DNA of 64,000 nucleotides from Niabella insulamsoli (GTDB taxonomy: Bacteria; Bacteroidota; Bacteroidia; Chitinophagales; Chitinophagaceae). Under the pieces are notes generated by a model. It saw nothing but the letters and a program-made list of their open reading frames with translations, ran no database searches and was not told where the DNA came from. A program made the position numbers and the translations under genes. The stretch is from assembly GCF_039652435.2 (NCBI RefSeq), contig NZ_CP190246.1, positions 558,001 through 622,000 on the forward strand, in the 5' to 3' direction. Positions 1 to 8,284 of this stretch are shown piece by piece (position 1 is the stretch's first letter; every line of letters starts with the position of its first letter).

Positions 1-779
1 TAATTAACAAACTGCTGCGTGATCTCAATGTCTGTTTTATTTTTGGGGTTTTCCGCCGCAATTTCAAATTCAGTTCGATAATAACCGCGCTTTACCCGCT
101 TGATCGTGGCGAAGGCCACCACCGCATTTGTTGACATCGCCATTTTTGCAGATCCCGTAATAAAAGCGGTTTTTCTGCCAAAAAAATCAAACCAATTGGT
201 GTGGTCAATCCGGCCGGGGCTTTGATCAGCGATCAATCCCATGCAGTAAAGGGTTTTGCGATAGGGCAGAAAAGCTTTAGTCATGTTAGTAGCGGGAATC
301 AGCACGGCGCCGCCCCGCGAACGCATTTTTTTAAAAAGCCGATCAAAAATTTTGTTGGATAAAGGAAGATAAACACCCAGGTATTGATGTTTAACTTTTT
401 TGGCAATCATGGTATTGCCCCATTCCCAGTTAAAGTTGTGGCCCAGATGCACCTGCACGGGCCGGCCGGCGTCGTAATATTGGTTGATTAATTCCCAGTT
501 CCCCGAAAATCGCTTTTCAAAAAACGTGTCAGGGGCCGAAAGCAATTTGAGCGACTCTAACATCGAGTCGAATAGTTTGTGATAGAAGCCTTTGGCAATC
601 GCTACGCGCTCCGCATCTGTTTTTTCGGGAAAAGCGATCAGCAGGTTGTGCATGACCACTTTCCGCCGGTAGCGGATTACGTGGTAAACAATGCCGTAAA
701 GGCTGTCGGAAATAAAATGCAAAACCCGAAGTGGCAGTAAAGAAACCAGGTAGAAAAATGCGTAAACAATATAATACAT
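1..779 (-). CDS. Lysophospholipid acyltransferase, LpxL/HtrB family (partial, 3' end outside window)
   Basis: Reading the minus strand from an ATG at 779 gives an open frame of 259 codons that runs off the left edge without a stop. The family transfers acyl chains in lipid A or related lipid synthesis at the inner membrane. A hydrophobic N-terminal segment (about residues 3-25) fits a membrane anchor. The family HX4E catalytic motif is seen as HNFNWE (H114, E119). The stretches ADQSPGR and FFGRKTAF around residues 184-206 also fit the family. Family members are usually near 290-300 residues, so about 30-40 C-terminal residues are missing. NadB follows upstream in the same direction after a 58-bp gap. 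The exact lipid substrate cannot be told. Confidence 0.85.
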   Translation of the reverse strand, partial: MYYIVYAFFYLVSLLPLRVLHFISDSLYGIVYHVIRYRRKVVMHNLLIAFPEKTDAERVAIAKGFYHKLFDSMLESLKLLSAPDTFFEKRFSGNWELINQYYDAGRPVQVHLGHNFNWEWGNTMIAKKVKHQYLGVYLPLSNKIFDRLFKKMRSRGGAVLIPATNMTKAFLPYRKTLYCMGLIADQSPGRIDHTNWFDFFGRKTAFITGSAKMAMSTNAVVAFATIKRVKRGYYRTEFEIAAENPKNKTDIEITQQFVN

Positions 780-837
780 AATGAATAGTCAATAGCCGGA
801 CAAACGTTCAGGCAGCATATTTTTTATCTTTCTTGCA

Positions 838-2457
838 TTAAAGAACAATATTCTGCAATAGCTCGCTTTTATTCGGATAGTCGGTATTGTAATTCAGGCC
901 GCGGCTTTCCTTTCTGAATGTCGACCCTTTTACGATCAGATAACCCACCGTAATCAGGTTGCGAAGTTCGAGAATGTTGGGCGAAAGTGTGCTCGATTTA
1001 TAAAGCTGCTCTGTTTCTTCCCAAAGCAGGTCCAGCCGCCGGCTGGCGCGTTGAAGCCTGATGTTGTTGCGCACGATGCCGACATAATCCGTCATCACCT
1101 GCTGAATTTCTTTGAGGCTTTGTGTGATAAGAATTAACTCTTTTGGAGTGCTCGTGCCCATGGCATTCCATTCGGGAATATTGAGTTTGAAAGTGGGATG
1201 TTGGGGCAGTTCGTTATTATCCACCTTTGAAGCCACATGCACAAAACAGCGATGCGCAAAAACCATTGCTTCCAGCAGCGAATTGCTGGCCAACCGGTTG
1301 GCGCCGTGCAGCCCTGTGCTGCTACATTCGCCAACCGCGTATAAGTTCCGAATAGAAGTTTGCCCCCATTCATCTACTTTAATACCGCCACAGCTATAAT
1401 GGGCCGCCGGCGCTACGGGGATCATATCTTTTGAAATATCGATGCCGGCGCTTTTACATTTTTCATAAATATTGGGAAAGTGTTCAATAAATTTTTCTGT
1501 ATCGAAATGCCTGCAATCGAGCCAAACGTGTTCGGTTCCGGTAATTTTCATTTCGTTATCGATGGCGCGGGCTACAATATCGCGCGGCGCGAGATCTTTC
1601 CGCTCGTCATATCGCTCCATGAAAGCGTCGCCATTTTTATTCCTTAAAATACCGCCGTCGCCCCGCACTGCCTCCGTAATTAGAAAGGCCTGGCCACGGA
1701 GGCCGGGTTCATACAGGGCCGTGGGATGAAACTGTATGAATTCCATATTTTCAATCCGGCCTTTGGCGCGGTACACCATTGCTACTCCATCGCCGGTGGC
1801 AATGGCGGGATTGGTGGTTGTTCTATAAACCTGGCCATTGCCGCCGCTGGCTAAATAAGTGGTCTTTGCCAAAATGGTTTCGATTTCGCTGGTATGAAGG
1901 TTGAGCGCATACACGCCGTAACATTCAATGTCGGGTGTGGACTTTGTTATGAGGTAACCCAAATGATGTTGGGTGATGATATCCACTACAAAACAATGTT
2001 TGATAATTTCAATATTCGGCATTCGCGACACAGCCTCGAGCAGCGTTCGCTCCATTTCCCAACCGGTAATATCTTTATGATGGATAATCCTGAACTCACT
2101 GTGGCCGCCTTCTTTTCCCAATTTATAATCGCCGTCTTTTTCCTTGTCAAAATTGGCGCCCAGATCAATCAGCTCCTGTACCCGCGCCGGGCCGTCTTTC
2201 ACAACGGTTTCGACAATTTTTGGGTTGCATAAGCCGTCGCCCGCTATCAGTGTATCTTCAATATGTTTTTCAAAACTGTCTGCTTCAAAATCATTGACAA
2301 CGGCCACTCCGCCCTGCGCATATTTTGTATTTGTCTCATCGGCGGCTGCTTTGGTAATGACCAGCACTTTTTTATCAGGATATTTTTCAGCCATTTTGTG
2401 CGCATACGTAAGCCCGGCAATACCCGTTCCTATCACTAAAAAATCTACTTGTTGCAT
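838..2457 (-). CDS. nadB: L-aspartate oxidase
   Basis: Flavoenzyme that oxidises L-aspartate to iminoaspartate, the first step of de novo NAD synthesis, in the cytosol. The N-terminus carries the FAD dinucleotide-binding motif VIGTGIAGLTYA. Further family marks are FHPTALY, APRDIVARAI (substrate-binding arginine region) and, near the C-terminal side, CGGIKVDEWG and LYAVGECSSTGLHGANRL. I start at the ATG at 2457 (539 aa) because the Rossmann strand begins directly after it. An in-frame start at 2514 would add 19 residues without family character. A consensus -7 box at 2540-2547 allows a leader of about 80 nt. No nadA or nadC is in the window. Confidence 0.93.
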   Translation of the reverse strand: MQQVDFLVIGTGIAGLTYAHKMAEKYPDKKVLVITKAAADETNTKYAQGGVAVVNDFEADSFEKHIEDTLIAGDGLCNPKIVETVVKDGPARVQELIDLGANFDKEKDGDYKLGKEGGHSEFRIIHHKDITGWEMERTLLEAVSRMPNIEIIKHCFVVDIITQHHLGYLITKSTPDIECYGVYALNLHTSEIETILAKTTYLASGGNGQVYRTTTNPAIATGDGVAMVYRAKGRIENMEFIQFHPTALYEPGLRGQAFLITEAVRGDGGILRNKNGDAFMERYDERKDLAPRDIVARAIDNEMKITGTEHVWLDCRHFDTEKFIEHFPNIYEKCKSAGIDISKDMIPVAPAAHYSCGGIKVDEWGQTSIRNLYAVGECSSTGLHGANRLASNSLLEAMVFAHRCFVHVASKVDNNELPQHPTFKLNIPEWNAMGTSTPKELILITQSLKEIQQVMTDYVGIVRNNIRLQRASRRLDLLWEETEQLYKSSTLSPNILELRNLITVGYLIVKGSTFRKESRGLNYNTDYPNKSELLQNIVL

Positions 2458-2539
2458 CTGAGAAATTGATAAGTTATCAAACGAACCTTTGCGTTCAGGA
2501 CTACGGGCACTCACCCGCGTTAATCCGGTTCAGTAGCAC

Positions 2540-2547
2540 CAAACTTA
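2540..2547 (-). promoter_or_regulatory. -7 promoter box (TAAGTTTG) for nadB
   Basis: Exact match to the Bacteroidota -7 consensus TAnnTTTG on the minus strand, 82 nt before the chosen nadB ATG. No clear -33 TTG was found at the expected distance. Confidence 0.45.
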
Positions 2548-2579
2548 CATTAAATTTTGTTATGAAGAGAGGCGTTACT

Positions 2580-3212
2580 TCAGATTGAAGCGGATCTGTT
2601 TTTTAATACAAAGACACCCACCTCGGCTTGCTCGCTGACGGTGTTGATGCTATAATTTTTTTGATGGACGCTGAATGGAAGGAGCCTGACCAGGAATTGC
2701 CTGGCCACCAGTCGCTGCGGCGAACTAAGCAAAATGAGGGTCCCGCGTTGCAGCGCCTCCCGCATGATTTTATGCAATGATTCAAATTGCGCCGGTTCGT
2801 AATTTACATCGCTCAATAACAGCACTTCGTGCGAAGGAGCGGTGTTGATATCTTTCCAGTCGAGGGCGCGGGCTGAAACATTCTCGAGCCGGAGATGCTG
2901 AGCAGATTGCTGAACAATGTCGATGCTATCTACGTCTCTATCTGTAATGGTAACGTGCGTTGCATACCGGGCCGCAAAAATGCCCGGCAAACCCAGCCCC
3001 GCGGCTAATTCCAACACGGTTTTGCCTGAAATATAATCAGGATGTTCGGCTAAAAAATGACACAGGCCGAGAGCGGCAGGCCATACCTTCGCCCAATACG
3101 ATGCTCCTTTGCGATGCTCATAGTTTTTTTTGACCGACTGCGGATCGGGAACAAAAAGTTCTTGTTCAAAATGGCCAATCGTAAAGGTTTGCAGTGACAA
3201 AGGAAAATGCAT
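2580..3212 (-). CDS. Class I SAM-dependent methyltransferase (METTL21/lysine methyltransferase-like)
   Basis: A 210-aa Rossmann-fold methyltransferase. Motif I is seen as VLELAAGLGLPGIFAA, followed by an acidic strand end VTITDRD. The SDVNYEP region corresponds to motif IV. The upstream GASYWAKVWPAALGL resembles the substrate-side segment of the METTL21 group, which methylates lysine in proteins, but the substrate here is unknown. I prefer the ATG at 3212 over the in-frame start at 3278: the longer form would overlap the end of ispG and adds basic, non-conserved residues. It lies just downstream of ispG in the same direction and may be co-transcribed. Confidence 0.8.
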   Translation of the reverse strand: MHFPLSLQTFTIGHFEQELFVPDPQSVKKNYEHRKGASYWAKVWPAALGLCHFLAEHPDYISGKTVLELAAGLGLPGIFAARYATHVTITDRDVDSIDIVQQSAQHLRLENVSARALDWKDINTAPSHEVLLLSDVNYEPAQFESLHKIMREALQRGTLILLSSPQRLVARQFLVRLLPFSVHQKNYSINTVSEQAEVGVFVLKNRSASI

Positions 3213-3249
3213 GATAGAAAAATAAAAACTAATCTTATTGCGCCCCTTG

Positions 3250-5259
3250 TTATGGAGTTGGTTCAGTCCAGGCCTCATTTTCCTTCAGTAGGTTGATCAG
3301 CTCTTCCACGGCTACATCGCTGTTGACATTTCTTTTCACTACTTCTTTACCCTTGTACAAGGTGATTTTTCCCGGCCCGCTGCCTACATAGCCAAAATCT
3401 GCATCGGCCATTTCGCCGGGGCCGTTAACGATACATCCCATGATGGCGATTTTAACCCCTTTAAGATGGTTGGTTACCGAGCGGATCTTCGTCGTGGTTT
3501 CCTGCAGGTCAAACAAAGTGCGGCCACAGGAAGGACAGGAAATATATTCCGTTTTGGAAATCCGCATCCGCGTGGCTTGCAGGATACTGAAAGCGGTATT
3601 ATTAATGAATTGTTCGGGCGATTGATTTTTCAGGTAATTTCTACCAGAAGCGTTCAATGAAGTTGCTTTAGCATAAGCCTCATTGCTCATGCCCAGGCAA
3701 ATGCCATCACCAAAGCCATCCAAAAATAAAGCGCCGGTTTCGGTCGCGTAATGAATCAGGTGTTCGTCCATTGTTTGCCAGTTGCTGTCTGTTATAAATA
3801 CAACAGGAGCGGTAAGCTGTTGTTGCTTCAGGTTGATACAGGCGGCCCGGACAGCCTGCATAGCGTTCTGCTGCGTACTACTCAAACACAGAACTGTGTT
3901 AGGTTGTTGGGCAACGGCGCTCAAATGCGCCATATCTTCCGGGCAGTCGATCATTACAAAATGGATAGGGCTATCGGCTGTGGGGCCCTTCAGAAACGAG
4001 ATAGCATCATAAATGGGGAAGTACTTTGTTTTATCGGAAGATGATTCCCAGTTTTCGTAAGGAACAATCACTTTTAGCGTTCCCGGCAGCGCAAAGCCTG
4101 TTTCGGGTTGATTGATATAAATATAGTCAGCTGCCGTGTCAGAAATATTCCATTTATCGTCGGCCTCGTTATATCGGTAGCCGATTCCTTCCAGGGACTG
4201 CGGGGTCAGCTGCGGCACTTTACTTAAATCTGCAATGACAACAGGCACCTGCCCACCGCCGATATTGTTGACCGCCACCGTCTGATGACGCACAAAACTA
4301 AAAGGGTTATAGGCCTGAATAGGGCATTCCGCGGCAGCATGGTCTTGCGCCTCGCCCGAAGCGGCGGCCGGTGTATTTTCACTGTATCTTTTCACAATAT
4401 CGCGGCAAACGGGTATTTCAAACTCCGGATCTTCTGTCAGCGACACGCGAATGGTATCGCCAATGCCATCTTCCATCAGCGTGCCGATGCCCACAGCCGA
4501 TTTAATTCTACCTTCCTCTCCATCGCCGGCTTCGGTGACGCCTAAATGCAGCGGGTAAATGTCACTGAACTCATCGTTCATTTGCTTGATCAGCAAGCGG
4601 TAGGCTTGCACCATCACCTGCGGATTGCTGGCTTTCATGCTCAATACAATTTGATGGTAATTTTCGTCTCGCGCGATACGTAAGAATTCCATCGCACTTT
4701 CTACCATGCCCATGGGCGTATCGCCATACCGGCTCATGATGCGGTCGCTCAGGCTGCCGTGGTTGGTGCCGATGCGCATGGCCGTGCCATATTCTTTACA
4801 AATTTTTACAAGCGGGGTAAATCTTGCGCGAATGCGATCTATTTCTTCGGCGTATTCGGCATCGGTGTAATCGATCTGTTCAAATTTTTTCTTATCAACA
4901 TAATTACCCGGGTTGACGCGCACTTTTTCGATGATCCTTGCGGCCACTTCAGCAGCGTTGGGTGTAAAATGTATGTCGGCAATAAGGGGCGTGTTATAGC
5001 CTCTTTTCCGCAGTTCATTTTTTATATTTAATAAGTTTTCAGCTTCCTTTTTGGAAGGAGCGGTGATACGTACCAGCTCGGCTCCTGCTTCGATACAGCG
5101 AATGGTTTGCTCCACCGTTCCCAAAGTGTCCATTGTATCGGTGGTAGTCATTGTTTGAACGCGAATGGGGTGGTTATTGCCAATCAGTAAATCGCCTATT
5201 CTTACTTCTTTGGTTAACAGCCTTTTATATTGAGAAAGCGATGCAGCGAATAATTTCAT
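3250..5259 (-). CDS. ispG: 4-hydroxy-3-methylbut-2-en-1-yl diphosphate synthase, long form
   Basis: Iron-sulfur enzyme of the MEP isoprenoid pathway (GcpE) that converts methylerythritol cyclodiphosphate to HMBPP. At 669 aa it is the three-domain form known from plants, Chlamydiae and Bacteroidota. It has an N-terminal TIM barrel (from about residue 15, HPIRVQTMTTTDT), a large inserted domain (about 300-540) and a C-terminal [4Fe-4S] domain. The cluster ligands are visible as C575 and C578 (CPSCG) and C609 (GCIVNGPGE). The start at 5259 is firm: a perfect -7 box ends only 4 nt before the ATG. The methyltransferase gene follows downstream. Confidence 0.96.
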   Translation of the reverse strand: MKLFAASLSQYKRLLTKEVRIGDLLIGNNHPIRVQTMTTTDTMDTLGTVEQTIRCIEAGAELVRITAPSKKEAENLLNIKNELRKRGYNTPLIADIHFTPNAAEVAARIIEKVRVNPGNYVDKKKFEQIDYTDAEYAEEIDRIRARFTPLVKICKEYGTAMRIGTNHGSLSDRIMSRYGDTPMGMVESAMEFLRIARDENYHQIVLSMKASNPQVMVQAYRLLIKQMNDEFSDIYPLHLGVTEAGDGEEGRIKSAVGIGTLMEDGIGDTIRVSLTEDPEFEIPVCRDIVKRYSENTPAAASGEAQDHAAAECPIQAYNPFSFVRHQTVAVNNIGGGQVPVVIADLSKVPQLTPQSLEGIGYRYNEADDKWNISDTAADYIYINQPETGFALPGTLKVIVPYENWESSSDKTKYFPIYDAISFLKGPTADSPIHFVMIDCPEDMAHLSAVAQQPNTVLCLSSTQQNAMQAVRAACINLKQQQLTAPVVFITDSNWQTMDEHLIHYATETGALFLDGFGDGICLGMSNEAYAKATSLNASGRNYLKNQSPEQFINNTAFSILQATRMRISKTEYISCPSCGRTLFDLQETTTKIRSVTNHLKGVKIAIMGCIVNGPGEMADADFGYVGSGPGKITLYKGKEVVKRNVNSDVAVEELINLLKENEAWTEPTP

Positions 5260-5263
5260 TTTG

Positions 5264-5271
5264 CAAAGATA
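5264..5271 (-). promoter_or_regulatory. -7 promoter box (TATCTTTG), leaderless-type, for ispG
   Basis: Exact TAnnTTTG on the minus strand. It is separated from the ispG ATG by only 4 nt (CAAA), so transcription should start at or within a base or two of the start codon. Confidence 0.65.
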
Positions 5272-5386
5272 CTAATTAGCCCAAACGGCGGTATTTTATC
5301 CTTCATCTTATTGCCTGATATAAAAAACACTGCAGAAACAAGGATTCCAAAAAGTAAAATTTTATTTTCGATAAATTTTCGTTGCC

Positions 5387-5977
5387 ATGTCTGCTATTTT
5401 CAAAAAGATTTACCATCATCCGCTACTGTCCGACCAGGATATTGAAACCCTCGCGGCGGCTCATGAAAAAGTGGTGTTTGAAAAAGGAGCAGTGCTTCTG
5501 AGAAAAGGAAAAGTCGCCAACGAATATTATATTTTAGAACAAGGCTTGATCAGAGCGTTTGTCTATGATTACAACAATAGTGAAATAACCACAGAATATT
5601 TTACCGACGACGAACTGGTAATCGCACCGGCGTCGCTTTTTCAACGGACACCTTCGCAGGAAACATTGCAGGCGCTGACGGATTGTACCCTATGGAAGAT
5701 CAGCTTTGACGCCTTCCAAATACTTTATCATAAGGTCGCTGGTTTTAGTGAATGGGGCAGGCTTTGGTTTACGCAGCAACTTTTTGCATTAAAGCAACGC
5801 TCGCTGGATATGATCACAGAAACGGCAACACACCGTTATCTCAAGCTGGTTAAAGAAAAGCCTCAAATCATCCAACACGTGCCGCTCAAGCAAATTGCAT
5901 CGTACCTCGGCGTAACCGATACTTCGTTGAGCAGGATTAGGAAAGAACTCCTGAAAGCTTCGGGAACAGCCACCTGA
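5387..5977 (+). CDS. Crp/Fnr family transcriptional regulator
   Basis: A 196-aa regulator with an N-terminal cyclic-nucleotide-binding-type beta-roll (about residues 10-115, with VFEKGAVLLRKG and YYILEQGLIRAF) and a short C-terminal helix-turn-helix (about 164-190, PLKQIASYLGVTDTSLSRIR). No cysteine cluster of the Fnr type is seen, and the effector is not evident. Bacteroidota carry many such regulators. It precedes the VOC/DHFR-like/hydrolase/SRPBCC cassette by 92 bp on the same strand and is the obvious candidate regulator of it, although the cassette has its own -7 box. Confidence 0.88.
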   Translation: MSAIFKKIYHHPLLSDQDIETLAAAHEKVVFEKGAVLLRKGKVANEYYILEQGLIRAFVYDYNNSEITTEYFTDDELVIAPASLFQRTPSQETLQALTDCTLWKISFDAFQILYHKVAGFSEWGRLWFTQQLFALKQRSLDMITETATHRYLKLVKEKPQIIQHVPLKQIASYLGVTDTSLSRIRKELLKASGTAT

Positions 5978-6042
5978 ACAGTAGCGTGATGGCCTGGTTA
6001 TATTTCTTGCCAAATGACAAGTCGCGGGGGCATTTGTCTGTT

Positions 6043-6050
6043 TACTTTTG
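6043..6050 (+). promoter_or_regulatory. -7 promoter box (TACTTTTG) for the VOC cassette
   Basis: Exact TAnnTTTG match, 19 nt before the ATG of the VOC gene. It suggests the four-gene cassette is transcribed independently of the Crp/Fnr gene upstream. Confidence 0.5.
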
Positions 6051-6069
6051 AATGAAATAAATAATCATT

Positions 6070-6459
6070 ATGGAAAAGCAAAAGTTTAACCCGGTTGTTT
6101 GGTTCGAAATATATGTGGACGATATGGAACGAGCCACCCGCTTTTATGAAAGCGTACTCAATGTAAACCTTGAGCAAATGTCTAATCCCACCGACCAATC
6201 GATGCAAATGAAATCTTTTCCCGGCGATATGCAAAGCCACGGCACTTCGGGCACCCTCGTTAAAATGGAAGGGATGAAAGCCGGAGGCGGCAACACCGTT
6301 ATTTATTTTGGCTGTGAAGACTGTGCTGTTGAAGAAAGCAGGGTGGAAGCCGCCGGCGGCCAGGTGTTCCAGAAAAAAATGTCGATTGGGGAATATGGAT
6401 TTTGTTCGCTTTGTAAAGACTCGGAGGGCAATTCCTTCGGTTTGCATTCCCTGAAATAG
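6070..6459 (+). CDS. VOC family protein (glyoxalase/bleomycin-resistance fold)
   Basis: A 129-aa protein with the beta-alpha-beta-beta-beta fold pattern of the vicinal oxygen chelate superfamily. It has an N-terminal strand VWFEIYVDDMERATRFYES and a C-terminal strand FCSLCKDSEGNSFGLHSLK. It resembles the short stand-alone VOC proteins of unknown substrate that are common in soil Bacteroidota. It is the first gene of a cassette with very tight spacing (5 nt to the next gene). Metal ligands typical of glyoxalase I are not clearly present, so no enzymatic activity is assigned. Confidence 0.85.
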   Translation: MEKQKFNPVVWFEIYVDDMERATRFYESVLNVNLEQMSNPTDQSMQMKSFPGDMQSHGTSGTLVKMEGMKAGGGNTVIYFGCEDCAVEESRVEAAGGQVFQKKMSIGEYGFCSLCKDSEGNSFGLHSLK

Positions 6460-6464
6460 CGCTC

Positions 6465-7028
6465 ATGCGAAAACTTAAATTAATCGTTCATATTTCTTTG
6501 GACGGATTTGTAGCCAGCGAAAATGGAAGCCTTGACAAGTTTGAAATGGCCGAGGACAACCTGGCCTGTGTAGTCGAGATTGCTTCGGAAGCCGATACGA
6601 TTTTATCCGGCCGAGTAACCCATGAAATGCTTGAGCAGTATTGGCCCGGCGCAGCAAAAAAGCCGGCGGCCACCCGTGCCGAAATCCGGTATTCAAATTG
6701 GTATAACCAGGCCCGGAAAATTGTAGTTTCGAAAACTATGCAGAACGCTTCGGGCCTCGTTTTGGCAGATGATTTTATCGATAGCATAAAGCAACTGAAA
6801 ACCAAGCCCGGGAAAGCAATGGTCATATTTGGAAGCCCGTCGATAGCAGGCGCATTAATGGCGCAAAACATGATTGATGATTATTGGCTTTTTGTAAACC
6901 CGGTGATGTTTGGGAATGGCATTCGCTGGTCATCAAAATTTGAGGGTAGCAGGCAGCTAAAAATTTCAGAGACCAGGCGTTTTGTCAACGGCGCCATTGG
7001 CCTGAATTATCATCTTATCAAAAAATAA
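6465..7028 (+). CDS. Dihydrofolate reductase family protein (RibD C-terminal type)
   Basis: A 187-aa protein that starts MRKLKLIVHISLDGFVASENG, the typical first strand and loop of the RibD C-terminal/DHFR-like family. Further marks are TILSGRVTHEMLEQYWP and IFGSPSIAGALMAQNMIDDYWLFVNPVMFGNG. Members are NADPH-dependent reductases in folate or riboflavin metabolism, but the stand-alone Bacteroidota versions have no defined substrate. It lies 5 nt after the VOC gene and 4 nt before the hydrolase, so it is almost certainly co-transcribed with both. Confidence 0.9.
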   Translation: MRKLKLIVHISLDGFVASENGSLDKFEMAEDNLACVVEIASEADTILSGRVTHEMLEQYWPGAAKKPAATRAEIRYSNWYNQARKIVVSKTMQNASGLVLADDFIDSIKQLKTKPGKAMVIFGSPSIAGALMAQNMIDDYWLFVNPVMFGNGIRWSSKFEGSRQLKISETRRFVNGAIGLNYHLIKK

Positions 7029-7032
7029 ACTG

Positions 7033-7818
7033 ATGAAACCCGGCGAAAGCGGTTATAAAGATATTAATGGTATTAAGCTTTACTATGAAGTGTATGGCGC
7101 CGGCCAGCCACTCACGTTGGTTCATGGCGGTGGTTCCTCAATCCGGTTAGATTTTTCTGAAATGATTGAGCGGCTAAGCGGTGATTTTAAATTGATTGGA
7201 ATGGATCTCCAAAATCATGGCAAATCGGGCCACCGGCAAACGCCCGAAACTTTCGAGCAGGACGCCAGGGATGTTGTGGCGTTGCTGCATGCGTTGGGAA
7301 TTGAACGCTCTTCTTATTTTGGCTTTAGCAACGGCGCTACCACGGTGCTGAAAATTGCGCACCTGTTTCCGGAAAAGACAGATCGCGTTATAGCCGCTTC
7401 GGCTGTCGTGAAACGCAATGGCATGATCGATGGTTTTTTTGAGGCCATGAATCAGGTGACGATCAATGATATGCCGGCGTACCTTCAAGAAAATTTTTTA
7501 CAATTGAATCCTGGTGCATTGGAGCGGCTTAATAACATGTTTGAAAAAGACAGTCAGCGGATGATCCATTTCGAAGATTGGGAGGATTTGGTCTTACAAT
7601 CTATGCAAGCGCCGGTTTTTCTGATGAGTGGTGACCGGGATGTTGTAAAGCCCGAACATACCGTTGAATTGAAGCGTTTGATCCCCGATTCTAAAATGAT
7701 GGTTCTTCCCGCCGGCCATGGTTCATTCATGATGGCCGATGAAAATGGACGAGTTGATAATGAGCTCATTAATTTTACAACACTACAGATTAAACAATTT
7801 TTAAACGAAAAAAGATAA
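7033..7818 (+). CDS. Alpha/beta-fold hydrolase
   Basis: A 261-aa hydrolase with an intact catalytic set. It has an oxyanion HGGGSS (31-36), a nucleophile elbow GFSNGA with S99, an acid in MSGDRDVV (D201 or D203) and H229 in PAGHGSF. No signal peptide is seen, so it is cytosolic. The substrate is unknown; the cap region (about 130-185) is of moderate size. It sits third in the cassette, 4 nt after the DHFR-like gene and 1 nt before the SRPBCC gene, which suggests a shared detoxification or small-molecule modifying role (inference). Confidence 0.9.
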   Translation: MKPGESGYKDINGIKLYYEVYGAGQPLTLVHGGGSSIRLDFSEMIERLSGDFKLIGMDLQNHGKSGHRQTPETFEQDARDVVALLHALGIERSSYFGFSNGATTVLKIAHLFPEKTDRVIAASAVVKRNGMIDGFFEAMNQVTINDMPAYLQENFLQLNPGALERLNNMFEKDSQRMIHFEDWEDLVLQSMQAPVFLMSGDRDVVKPEHTVELKRLIPDSKMMVLPAGHGSFMMADENGRVDNELINFTTLQIKQFLNEKR

Positions 7819-7819
7819 G

Positions 7820-8266
7820 ATGGAGCAACAAGTAGTCGCAAAAGCAAGCATAGGAATTCAAAAGCTGGTAGGGGAAGTATTTGAGGCAATTGTGAATCCT
7901 GAAATGATGAAGCAATATTTTATTGCCGAAGGATCGGGAAGAATGGAGCAGGGCCAGTCGCTCCATTGGTCTTTTCCAGAGTTTGAGGGTTCGTATCCGG
8001 TCTCGGTTTTGGAAATAGTCCAAGACAAAACTATCGTGTTCGAATGGGACCCAAAATCAAGAGTAACGATTGAATTGGAAAGTATGCAGGAAAATGACAC
8101 GATTGTCCGGGTTGCCGAGGCAGGGCATCAACTTGATGAAGCGGGTGTCAAATGGGCTATCGGACAAACTGAAGGCTGGGCCAATTTTTTAGCTTGTATG
8201 AAAGCCTGGCTGGAATATAAAATTCATCTCAGGAAAGGTGCTTTTGATTTTATGAAACAATCCTAA
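7820..8266 (+). CDS. SRPBCC domain protein (AHSA1/START-like)
   Basis: A 148-aa protein of the helix-grip fold. It opens with a strand and helix (VVAKASIGIQKLVGEVFEAIVNPEMMKQYF) and ends with a long helix containing GWANFLACMKAWLEY, both typical of the AHSA1-like SRPBCC group that binds hydrophobic ligands. The gene starts 1 nt after the hydrolase stop, so translation is probably coupled. It is the last gene of the cassette and converges with recQ across an 18-bp gap. Ligand and function are unknown. Confidence 0.9.
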   Translation: MEQQVVAKASIGIQKLVGEVFEAIVNPEMMKQYFIAEGSGRMEQGQSLHWSFPEFEGSYPVSVLEIVQDKTIVFEWDPKSRVTIELESMQENDTIVRVAEAGHQLDEAGVKWAIGQTEGWANFLACMKAWLEYKIHLRKGAFDFMKQS

Positions 8267-8284
8267 GCCTGCTGCACCGGCCGT

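Noticed and set aside
529..792. 87-aa open frame on the minus strand at the left edge
   Set aside because: It is out of frame with the acyltransferase that starts at 779. The acyltransferase frame has family motifs and no stops to the window edge.
6028..6040. TTG upstream of the VOC -7 box as a -33 element
   Set aside because: The spacing to the -7 box is far too short, so only the -7 box is reported.
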